64,000 nt of DNA from Mesorhizobium sp. (GTDB lineage Bacteria > Pseudomonadota > Alphaproteobacteria > Rhizobiales > Rhizobiaceae), in the NCBI GenBank assembly GCA_019635735.1, contig JAHBYX010000008.1, positions 238,288-302,287 of the forward strand, read 5' to 3'. The notes under the pieces are model-generated. The model was not told the DNA's origin and did no database searches. It worked only from the letters and a program-made list of their open reading frames with translations. Each line of letters begins with the position of its first letter. Position 1 is the stretch's first letter. Shown one piece after another: positions 57,455 to 64,000 of the stretch. Both the position numbers and the translations under genes were made by a program.

Positions 57455-58261
57455 ATGCTGATCCGCTACGGGTACGAGATCACATTGACCTGCCAGCAGC
57501 CGACCGCGCTGGTGTGTCTGCTGTCGGTGCACGAAGACCGTGCGGCCGACATAAGGGCGTCGGAGACGACGTTCACCACACCCGACGTGCCCATATCGAA
57601 CTACCGCGATCTGTTTGGCAACCGCTGCCGGAGGCTGGTTGCGCCGGCTGGCGACCTGACCATGTGCGGCGACGCAACAATCTGGGATGACGGAAAGCTG
57701 GACCGTGTGCTGCCAGACGCGCGTGAACTCGCGGTCGCGGATTTACCCGACGATTGCCTCGTCTACCTCATGGGAAGTCGCTACTGCGAGACCGACCGTC
57801 TCAGCCAGATCGCATGGGACCTGTTCGGCACGATCCCGCCTGGGTGGGGTCGCGTGCAGGCGATCTGCGACTTCGTCCACGACCACATACGCTTCGACTA
57901 CATGCAGGCGCGTTCGACGCGGACGGCTTTCGAGACCTTCAATGAACGCGTGGGCGTCTGTCGCGACTTCGCGCATCTGGCAGTCGCGTTCTGCCGATGT
58001 CTCAATATCCCCGCGCGCTATGTCAACGGTCATCTTGGCGATATCGGCGTGCCCGTGGTCGACCCGATGGATTTCAGCGCATGGATGGAGGTTTTCCTCG
58101 ATTGCGAATGGCACACCTTTGATCCTCGCAACAACGTCCCTCGGATCGGCAGGATCGTGGTGGCGCGCGGCCGCGACGCGACCGACATACCGCTCGTCAA
58201 CTCATTCGGCCCGCACATCCTGAAGGGCTTTCGAGTCTGGACTTATGAGGTGGCGTCTTGA
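57455..58261 (+). CDS. Transglutaminase-like protein with His replaced by Ser
   Basis: A 268-residue transglutaminase-like protein with an N-terminal beta domain (about 1-100) and a core bearing C169 (GVCRDFAHLA) and D223 (TFDPRNNVPRIGRI). Where the triad His normally sits (HAWxE) the sequence is FSAWMEVF, with Ser at 208. The subgroup with MDFSAW may be a non-catalytic or altered-catalysis branch. It ends the small-gene operon. Confidence 0.8.
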   Translation: MLIRYGYEITLTCQQPTALVCLLSVHEDRAADIRASETTFTTPDVPISNYRDLFGNRCRRLVAPAGDLTMCGDATIWDDGKLDRVLPDARELAVADLPDDCLVYLMGSRYCETDRLSQIAWDLFGTIPPGWGRVQAICDFVHDHIRFDYMQARSTRTAFETFNERVGVCRDFAHLAVAFCRCLNIPARYVNGHLGDIGVPVVDPMDFSAWMEVFLDCEWHTFDPRNNVPRIGRIVVARGRDATDIPLVNSFGPHILKGFRVWTYEVAS

Positions 58262-58356
58262 TAAACCTTACCCAGCCGGATCATCGTAAGCCGCTACTCC
58301 GAGCGCCGCTTACGAGCTAAACGAACCTGCAGTGTATTGCGGACAATTGCTGTCGC

Positions 58357-58713
58357 CTATGTTCGGGGTCTTAGAGCATCAATTACCGCAATGGCTCGGA
58401 TGAGTGCTGCTTTAGCTGCACTCAGCTCGATAGTTAGCCCATAAGCATCTCGCTCCGCCATTTTGAGCATTGAATGCAGCACCGTGTCCGAGTTTTTGAC
58501 AAGTAGGATCAGGTTCCGTCCATCGGGGCCGCGGCTTCCCGACAGCCAATATTTCGCCGCTCGGTCGCTGGCCCCGGTCCAATGCATCACTGTCTTCGCA
58601 GCTTGAGCACTCGTGCCAAGTTCCTCGCGCAGCGCTTTGGCGATTGTGATCGCATAGTCGCCGCCCGACTCGCTTCGCGATGTCGGAACAGTTGTGCCCT
58701 TCTTCGGAAACAT
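58357..58713 (-). CDS. Hypothetical protein, 118 residues, possible HTH
   Basis: AAGGAGGCCGAACT gives a strong ribosome site. The centre (ALREELGTSAQAAKTVMHWTG, SDRAAKYWLSGSRGPDGRNL) resembles a helix-turn-helix seen in Rhizobiales mobile-element proteins. It diverges from the recombinase gene and lies just inside the lower-GC segment, so it may regulate or mark that element. Confidence 0.6.
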   Translation of the reverse strand: MFPKKGTTVPTSRSESGGDYAITIAKALREELGTSAQAAKTVMHWTGASDRAAKYWLSGSRGPDGRNLILLVKNSDTVLHSMLKMAERDAYGLTIELSAAKAALIRAIAVIDALRPRT

Positions 58714-58762
58714 AGTTCGGCCTCCTTCGGCTAAACTCCCGGTCCCGAGGCTATTGTAATGC

Positions 58763-60352
58763 GTGTCTCGACTGATGGTGATCGATTGGAGTCAGACCGG
58801 CGCAGGCGACGCGAAGGCAGGTGAACGAGACCGAACTCGTGCCGCCGCCTATGTTCGGATGTCGACCGAGCATCAGAAGTATTCCACTGACAACCAGATG
58901 ACGGTGATCCAGCGGTACGCTGACCATCGCCATTACGAGATCGTTCGCACCTACACCGACGCGGGCAAGAGCGGTCTCAGTTTGGTCGGGCGCGACGCGC
59001 TGAAGGCGCTCTTGCAGGACGTAGAGACGGGCCGGTCAGACTACACCGCGATCCTTGTTTACGACGTCAGCCGATGGGGTCGCTTTCAGGATCCTGACGA
59101 GGCAGCCGCGATAGAGCTGCGCTGCAAGCGTGCAGGGATTGTCGTTCATTACTGTGCTGAGCAGTTTGAAAACGACGGCAGCATTGGGTCGTCAATCGTC
59201 AAGACGGTAAAGCGGGCGATGGCCGGCGAGTACAGTCGCGAGCTGTCGGTCAAAGTCTTTGCCGGTCAGGCCAATCTGATCCGACTTGGGTTCAGGCAGG
59301 GCGGGGCGCCTGGCTTCGGCTTGCGCCGCGTGCTGGTCGATCAAGTCGGAAATCGGAAGGCGGAACTCACTCGCGGTGAACATAAGAGCATCGCAACCGA
59401 TCGGGTGGTGCTGGTGCCTGGGCCTTCAGAGGAAGTCGCTATCGTTCGGCAGATCTACAAATGGTTTCTCAATGACGAGCTGGTTGAACGTCAAATCGCT
59501 GAGCGCCTCAACGAGCGTGGGGTGTTGTCCGATTTCGGCAGGCCTTGGACACGCGGGACCGTGCACCAGATCCTGATCAACGAGAAATACATCGGCAACA
59601 ATGTCTGGGGCCGGACCTCTTTCAAACTTAAACAGACGCACAAGAGAAACCCGCCTGAGGCCTGGATACGCCTCGACGGCGCGTTCGAGCCACTGATCTC
59701 GACGGAAACATTCGCTGCGGCCCAGACAATCATCGAGGCTCGCACGTTCCGCATGTCCGATGAGACTATGCTCGCCAAGCTGGAGCAGCTGCTGCGTAAC
59801 AAAGGCATGCTGTCGGGCCTGATCATTGACGAGATGGAGGATCTGCCGTCGAGCAGTTCCTATGCATCCCGGTTTGGCAGCCTGCTGCGCGCCTATGCTC
59901 TGGTCGGCTTCGTTCCCGACCGGGACTATCGCTACCTCGAGATCAATCGGAGGCTGAGACACCTTCATCCCGATATCGTGGGGAACGTGCTGCGGGGGAT
60001 CAATGAGGCTGGTGGCAGCGCCGTTCAAGATTCGAGCACTGACCTCCTGCATGTGAACCAAGAGTTCACAACCTCGATCGTCATCGTTCGCTGCATCGAG
60101 ACCGGCGCTGGCGCACTGCGTTGGAAGGTCAGGCTCGACACCGCGCTCAATCCCGACCTGACCATCGTCGTCAGGATGGGTCGCGGCAACGAGCGGCCAC
60201 TCGACTATTACCTTCTTCCCCGCCTCGACATGCATGAGGCGGTGTTTCGCCTTTGCGAGTTCAACGGCCTGTCGCTGGATTGCTACCGGTTTGACGACCT
60301 CAGCCATTTCTACGCCATGGCAACACGCAAGCAGATATCGGAGGCTGCCTGA
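58763..60352 (+). CDS. Large serine recombinase (resolvase/recombinase family)
   Basis: A 529-residue site-specific recombinase. Resolvase domain: nucleophile S34 in YVRMSTEHQKYSTDNQ, YDVSRWGRF arginines, and RAMAGEYSRELS. A recombinase domain follows (about 185-310, GTVHQILINEKYIGNNVW), then a C-terminal region without a clear coiled coil. GTG at 58763 or ATG at 58775 could start it. Its stop overlaps the start of the first ParB-like gene (ATGA), which is an unusual pairing. Confidence 0.88.
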   Translation: MSRLMVIDWSQTGAGDAKAGERDRTRAAAYVRMSTEHQKYSTDNQMTVIQRYADHRHYEIVRTYTDAGKSGLSLVGRDALKALLQDVETGRSDYTAILVYDVSRWGRFQDPDEAAAIELRCKRAGIVVHYCAEQFENDGSIGSSIVKTVKRAMAGEYSRELSVKVFAGQANLIRLGFRQGGAPGFGLRRVLVDQVGNRKAELTRGEHKSIATDRVVLVPGPSEEVAIVRQIYKWFLNDELVERQIAERLNERGVLSDFGRPWTRGTVHQILINEKYIGNNVWGRTSFKLKQTHKRNPPEAWIRLDGAFEPLISTETFAAAQTIIEARTFRMSDETMLAKLEQLLRNKGMLSGLIIDEMEDLPSSSSYASRFGSLLRAYALVGFVPDRDYRYLEINRRLRHLHPDIVGNVLRGINEAGGSAVQDSSTDLLHVNQEFTTSIVIVRCIETGAGALRWKVRLDTALNPDLTIVVRMGRGNERPLDYYLLPRLDMHEAVFRLCEFNGLSLDCYRFDDLSHFYAMATRKQISEAA

Positions 60353-61245
60353 TGAGTGCTGTTCCCGCCCAACGCGTCGAAATGATCCCCATCAACCGGA
60401 TCACCGTCGTCAACCCGCGTCTCCGAAACAAGAAGGCATTTAAGGAGATAGTCGGCAACATCGCCGAGATTGGTTTGAAGCGACCGATCACGGTGACACG
60501 GAGGGCCGAAGCCGGCGGCCCCTACTATGATCTTGTCTGCGGCCAAGGTCGATTGGAGGCGTTCAAGGCGCTTGGACAGAAGGAGGTGCCTGCTCTCGTC
60601 GTCAGCGCCAACCAGGAAGATTGCCTCGTTGCGAGCCTGGTCGAGAATTGCGCGCGGCGCCAACACCGCGCTATCGACCTTCTTCAGGATATCGGTGGGC
60701 TGAAGCAGCGCGGATATCCTGTTCCCGAGATCGCTCGGAAGACCGGCCTCACTGCCGAATACGTTTATGCGGTCGTCCGCCTGTTGGAAAAGGGGGAGCA
60801 ACGGCTGCTGAGGGCGGTGGAATCAGGTCAGATTCCCTTCAGTGTCGCACTGGAGATCGCGGATTCTGATGGCGCTGGCGTGCAGGCTGCGCTTCAGAAC
60901 GCCTATGAGGCTAACCTCTTGCGCGGTAGGAAGCTGCTGATGGCGAAGCGGCTCATTGAGGCACGCCGGCATCTCGGCAAGGGTCTTAAGGTTCACCAGA
61001 ATTCGAGGCGCGCAGCGCCGCTCTCGTCGGAAGCCTTGGTTCGAGCCTATCAGGAGGATGCCGACCGGAAGCGTGTACTGATCCGTCGCGCAGAGGCCGC
61101 AAAGGGGCGGCTTGTGTTTGTCGCGGAGGCTTTGCGGCGTCTCATCAATGACCAGGCGTTCGTCCGCATGCTTAGCGAAGAAGGGCTGAACGACCTTCCG
61201 GCGCCGATCGCATCCCGGGTTAAGAGGGAAGCGCGGTTGTCATGA
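60352..61245 (+). CDS. ParB/RepB-like protein 1
   Basis: A 297-residue protein with a ParB N-terminal domain: GQGRLEA (64-70) and ENCARRQ (98-104), the positions used for CTP and DNA contacts in ParB/RepB. A helix-turn-helix follows (VPEIARKTGLTAEYVYAVVRLLE, about 123-145). The C-terminus is helical and basic. Fused in translation to the recombinase upstream and overlapping the second ParB-like gene downstream (ATGA). It is not next to a ParA/RepA gene. Confidence 0.82.
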   Translation: MSAVPAQRVEMIPINRITVVNPRLRNKKAFKEIVGNIAEIGLKRPITVTRRAEAGGPYYDLVCGQGRLEAFKALGQKEVPALVVSANQEDCLVASLVENCARRQHRAIDLLQDIGGLKQRGYPVPEIARKTGLTAEYVYAVVRLLEKGEQRLLRAVESGQIPFSVALEIADSDGAGVQAALQNAYEANLLRGRKLLMAKRLIEARRHLGKGLKVHQNSRRAAPLSSEALVRAYQEDADRKRVLIRRAEAAKGRLVFVAEALRRLINDQAFVRMLSEEGLNDLPAPIASRVKREARLS

Positions 61246-62132
61246 GGACATCGCATAACACCATCGAAGTCGAGCGAGCGTTCGAAGAAGCGAGTCTGCG
61301 GATCCCGATTGCAGACATCATGCCGCTAAAGGTGCTGACCCCGGCAATCCTCAAGTCGGTCAAATATGCCCAGATCGCGGCCTCAATTAACGAAGTCGGC
61401 ATCATCGAGCCACCTGTGGTCGTGCGGGACAAAACGGACCACGATCGTTTCCACCTGCTTGATGGACATATACGTGTCGATATCCTCGCCAAGCGCGGGG
61501 ATGGCGAGGTGGTTTGCCTGGTTGCGACCGACGATGAGGCGTTCACCTGCAATAAGCGAGTCAGCCGGATCGCCATCATTCAGGAGCACAAAATGATCCT
61601 GAAGGCGATCGAGAAAGGCGTGCCGGAAGAACGACTAGCGCGAGCGCTGAACGTCAACATTTCCAACATTCGGCACAAGAAGGCGCTACTGGACGGAATA
61701 TGTCCTGAAGCCGCGGAGCTTGTGAAAGAAAAGCATGTGCCGATCAACACGTTCGGGCTGCTCAAGCAGATGAAGCCCGTTCGTCAGATTGAAGCCGTCG
61801 AGCTGATGATCGCAATGAACAAGTTCACCATCAGCTATGCACGCTCGCTCGTCGCCGCCACACCGGAATCACAACTGGTCCGCGGCAAGAAATCGGTGAA
61901 GGGACTGAGCGACGAGCAGCTCGCGTTGATGGAAAACGAGTCTGCTCAGCTCGAACGCGAGTTTCGGACTATCGAACAGGACTATGGGACAGACCACTTG
62001 GATCTGGTGTTGGCGATTGGGTATGTCACGCGGCTTCTGAGCAATGCGCGCGTCGTGAGATATCTGGCCACCAACCACGCCGATGTGCTGTCAGAATTCC
62101 AGAAGATCGCCGAATTCCAGAAGGCTGCTTGA
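61242..62132 (+). CDS. ParB/RepB-like protein 2
   Basis: A 296-residue relative of the previous protein. N-terminal ParB fold with IASINEVGIIEPPVVV and GHIRVD (75-80) in place of GERR; HTH-like RLARALNVNISNIRHKKALL (131-150). Sequence blocks differ enough that the pair is not a recent duplication; a heteromeric partner is plausible. Confidence 0.8.
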   Translation: MRTSHNTIEVERAFEEASLRIPIADIMPLKVLTPAILKSVKYAQIAASINEVGIIEPPVVVRDKTDHDRFHLLDGHIRVDILAKRGDGEVVCLVATDDEAFTCNKRVSRIAIIQEHKMILKAIEKGVPEERLARALNVNISNIRHKKALLDGICPEAAELVKEKHVPINTFGLLKQMKPVRQIEAVELMIAMNKFTISYARSLVAATPESQLVRGKKSVKGLSDEQLALMENESAQLEREFRTIEQDYGTDHLDLVLAIGYVTRLLSNARVVRYLATNHADVLSEFQKIAEFQKAA

Positions 62133-62162
62133 GGACCGCGGAAGGGCAGGTATCGCAATCAC

Positions 62163-63029
62163 CTACACCTTGGAACGCCGCCACCCAGCGCTTCGGGCTT
62201 CGGCCTCTGAGCAGAACCAGCGCTCGCCGGCCATCTTGTTGATTTTGGTGCGATCATAATACTTCTGCCCGGGAACGTGGTAGATGCGCGTGCCATCGGC
62301 GCTGATGTTGCCTTTGATGCGACAGTCGCCACCAACGCTCCGGATCAGACCTAACGGTTGGGATGCAGGATCAGACTGGCGTACATCCTTGCTGACCGTG
62401 AGTTCGGGCTCGGCTTGCTGCTTTCGCCAGACCCAGGGCTCGTCAAATCTGCCCGCCCATAGCCCGGTCCGCTCACCCTTTGCTGCTTGCTGGTAGACCT
62501 GATAGCGACCGCCGCTATGTCGCGGCCAGTCGAGCGCGTGGCCGTTGCGGACCAACCATTCGGAGACGTCGCGGCCATCCTGTCGCTTGCACGTGCCGAT
62601 CAGTCGGCCGTACTGATCGGTGCCAACGATGCTACAGCGGGTCGGTTGCGACTGCGCTAGATAAGTCGCTAGGGCATTGGCTGAGCGGGCGCCGCATCGA
62701 ACAGACTTGCTCTTCTTATCGCTGCAGAGCTGCGCGGTTTCTGGCGCGTCGATGCCGTCAAGGCGAATGCGCTTGCCGTGAATCTCGATCGTGTCACCAT
62801 CGATAACTGACGCGCGACCAGTGATCAGCTCGCCGGTGTTGGTCGCGGGAATGTAGATTCCAGTTGCCGCAAAAGGTGCTGACGCATCGAACTCCCGCAA
62901 AAGACCGATTCCAGCAATCACCACCAGCGGTCCCAGCAGCTTGAAAAGCCAATAGCGTCGCGCTCGGCCTCCATGACGGGGTGGCCGATATCGTCTTTTC
63001 GTTTGAGTGTTGTTTCCGTGGCTCTGCAA
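62163..63029 (-). CDS. Membrane-anchored thermonuclease (SNase-like) protein
   Basis: A 288-residue protein with a basic N-terminus, one membrane span (about 28-45, LFKLLGPLVVIAGIGLL) and an SNase domain: VIDGDTIEI, RLDGIDAPE and ERTGLWAG. The C-terminus (VPGQKYYDRT, GERWFCSEAEARSAGWRR) is a short domain often attached to bacterial SNases. Likely periplasmic nuclease. The start is TTG at 63029 with no strong ribosome site, so a different start is possible. Convergent with the ParB-like genes. Confidence 0.82.
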   Translation of the reverse strand: MQSHGNNTQTKRRYRPPRHGGRARRYWLFKLLGPLVVIAGIGLLREFDASAPFAATGIYIPATNTGELITGRASVIDGDTIEIHGKRIRLDGIDAPETAQLCSDKKSKSVRCGARSANALATYLAQSQPTRCSIVGTDQYGRLIGTCKRQDGRDVSEWLVRNGHALDWPRHSGGRYQVYQQAAKGERTGLWAGRFDEPWVWRKQQAEPELTVSKDVRQSDPASQPLGLIRSVGGDCRIKGNISADGTRIYHVPGQKYYDRTKINKMAGERWFCSEAEARSAGWRRSKV

Positions 63030-63172
63030 CGCCCCGCTTGTCGCCTCTTATGTCCTGACGCGTCGATTGTAATTGGGCACCGTTGCAAAGCAGCGAATTA
63101 GGCCCATCGCTTTTTATCGATGTGATCCGCTTCTCGCGCAATGTGTTTTCGCCAATTGCAGCGACCACCCAT

Positions 63173-63207
63173 CTTCGCCAACCAGCTTCGCCAACCAGCT
63201 TCGCTAA
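63173..63207. repeat. Tandem 13-bp repeat (iteron-like)
   Basis: CTTCGCCAACCAG occurs twice back to back (63173-63185, 63186-63198), followed by a partial copy CTTCGCTAA (63199-63207). CGCTAAT also recurs twice within 40 bp downstream. It lies in the 444-bp gap (63030-63473), AT-rich toward 63300-63420, between the SNase and ParB-methylase genes. Could be protein-binding iterons for the ParB-like proteins. Confidence 0.5.
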
Positions 63208-63473
63208 TTAAATCCACGAAAAATCCGCTAATGTTGGCGCTAATATGATCGCGTTCCGGCTGGCCAGTCGATCTCGTCATAATACAAATGATATATAGTT
63301 CTTTTATTTCTGCTATCGTTCGCTTGCTGAAAGAACCAATAACTTGCGATAATTATGTGCATCTTAGTGCATCTGGCATTCTATACGTAAATTTATGTAA
63401 AGTTCTGAATTTTTTACTTGACAGATAAGATTGCGAGCGAGCAGATGTGTGTCGACAGACGATGGAGTGAACC

Positions 63474-64000
63474 ATGTCAGAAATTCAGTTCGAGACAGCC
63501 CAGGTCGTGGCGCTGCAGCGGTATCCCCGCAACGCAAGACGCCGGGCGCGCAACCAGATCCTCAAGATTGCAGCCAGCATCGACGAGTTCGGCTTCACCA
63601 ATCCGATCTTGGTCGACGAGAAGGACGAGATCATTGCGGGTCACGGCCGGCTCGAAGCGGCGATCCATCTGAAGCTGACGACCGTCCCGGTGCTTCGCGT
63701 CTCAGGTCTGTCGGATGTTCAGAAGAAGGGACTGCGACTTGCAGACAATAAGTTGGGAGAAGGCAGCTCATGGGATCCTGAGCTGTTGAAGCTTGAGCTT
63801 GCGGATCTGACTCTCACAGACTTCGACGTAACGCTGACGGCCTTCGAGACAATCGAGATCGACAAATGGCTGACGCCAGACCTTGGTTTAGATAGTCAGG
63901 ATCGGGAATTGCCTCCTGTTCCAGCGCACCCAGTCTCGCGTCTTGGCGACCTCTGGGCACTGGGCGAAAGTCGGTTGGTCGTCGGAGACGCGCGCAATCG
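63474..64000 (+). CDS. ParB-domain protein, probable DNA methyltransferase (partial)
   Basis: The first ~175 residues: a ParB-type N-terminal domain (LQRYPRNARRRARNQILKIA, ILVDEKDEIIAGHGRLEAA with GHGR at 56-59) followed by VSRLGDLWALGESRLVVGDARN, which resembles the start of N6-adenine/C4-cytosine methylase domains. GGAGTGAACC precedes ATG at 63474. The methylase catalytic motif lies beyond the window, so that part is inferred from the linkage type. Confidence 0.75.
   Translation, partial: MSEIQFETAQVVALQRYPRNARRRARNQILKIAASIDEFGFTNPILVDEKDEIIAGHGRLEAAIHLKLTTVPVLRVSGLSDVQKKGLRLADNKLGEGSSWDPELLKLELADLTLTDFDVTLTAFETIEIDKWLTPDLGLDSQDRELPPVPAHPVSRLGDLWALGESRLVVGDARN

Larger units (their letters stand above)
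58357..64000. mobile_element. Probable integrative/mobile element segment (right end outside the window)
   Basis: The genes from the HTH-like protein through the serine recombinase, two ParB-like proteins, thermonuclease and ParB-methylase-like protein are less GC-rich than the rest and are typical of mobile DNA. No attachment site or boundary repeat was identified, so the left boundary is approximate and the right end is outside the window. Confidence 0.45.

Noticed and set aside
58262..58356. tRNA attachment site at the edge of the recombinase segment
   Set aside because: No tRNA cloverleaf or duplicated core could be made out in the sequence available.
63030..63473. CRISPR-like repeats near the SNase gene
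   Set aside because: Only two full 13-bp copies in direct contact, without spacers; an iteron-like repeat is the better reading.

Overview
The window looks like chromosomal DNA of a GC-rich alphaproteobacterium of the order Hyphomicrobiales, most like the Mesorhizobium/Phyllobacteriaceae group. This rests on gene content and style: many CUT2 (ribose-type) sugar transporters, FadR/GntR regulators, two groEL genes, a CIRCE element, DUF1488, small Rhizobiales-type proteins and FixK/FNR-like boxes. No rRNA, tRNA or CRISPR array was seen.

Layout. (1) 1-4.7 kb: an XRE-cupin regulator (minus strand), overlapping the start of a cut-off downstream gene, diverges from metH; both promoters carry clear palindromes. 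(2) 4.8-32.9 kb: a sugar-uptake and catabolism region with five CUT2 ABC transporters (five binding proteins, five ATPases, seven permeases), three FCD-type GntR regulators, and the enzymes SMP-30 lactonase, zinc dehydrogenase, NAD-dependent epimerase/dehydratase, aldo/keto reductase, L-fuconolactonase-type amidohydrolase and a FAH-fold 2-keto-3-deoxy-aldonate dehydratase. The last three outline a non-phosphorylative L-fucose/D-arabinose-type pathway; the aldonate dehydratase and semialdehyde dehydrogenase are not in the window. Every binding-protein gene is followed by a GC-rich hairpin. (3) 32.9-39.1 kb: a stress/low-oxygen block (L,D-transpeptidase, alpha/beta hydrolase, phosphoribosyltransferase, PRPP synthetase-like protein, kinase-like protein, divergent GroEL) with four FixK/FNR-type boxes at promoter positions and a 167-bp palindrome between two convergent genes. 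(4) 39.6-43.4 kb: an RsbQ-like hydrolase broken by an IS3-family element, its overlapping PAS histidine kinase, and a lone receiver protein. (5) 43.4-58.3 kb: a stress/accessory region (cold-shock protein, two transglutaminase-like proteins, GH144-like glucanase, large catalase, PHB-depolymerase-type esterase, YciE-like protein, groESL with CIRCE, and a chain of very small overlapping genes ending in DUF1488 and a transglutaminase). (6) 58.3-64 kb: a lower-GC, probably mobile segment: large serine recombinase overlapping two ParB-like genes in tandem, a membrane-anchored thermonuclease-like protein, tandem repeats, and the start of a ParB-domain (probable DNA methyltransferase) gene that leaves the window.

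How the parts work together. In region 2 each regulator lies beside the transporter or enzyme operon it probably controls: a 16-bp sequence is shared by two transporter promoter regions, and a repeated FadR-like operator lies between the FAH gene and its divergent regulator. Region 3 reads as one predicted FixK/FNR regulon. The recombinase-ParB-ParB module and the small-gene chain are the best candidates for poorly described systems.
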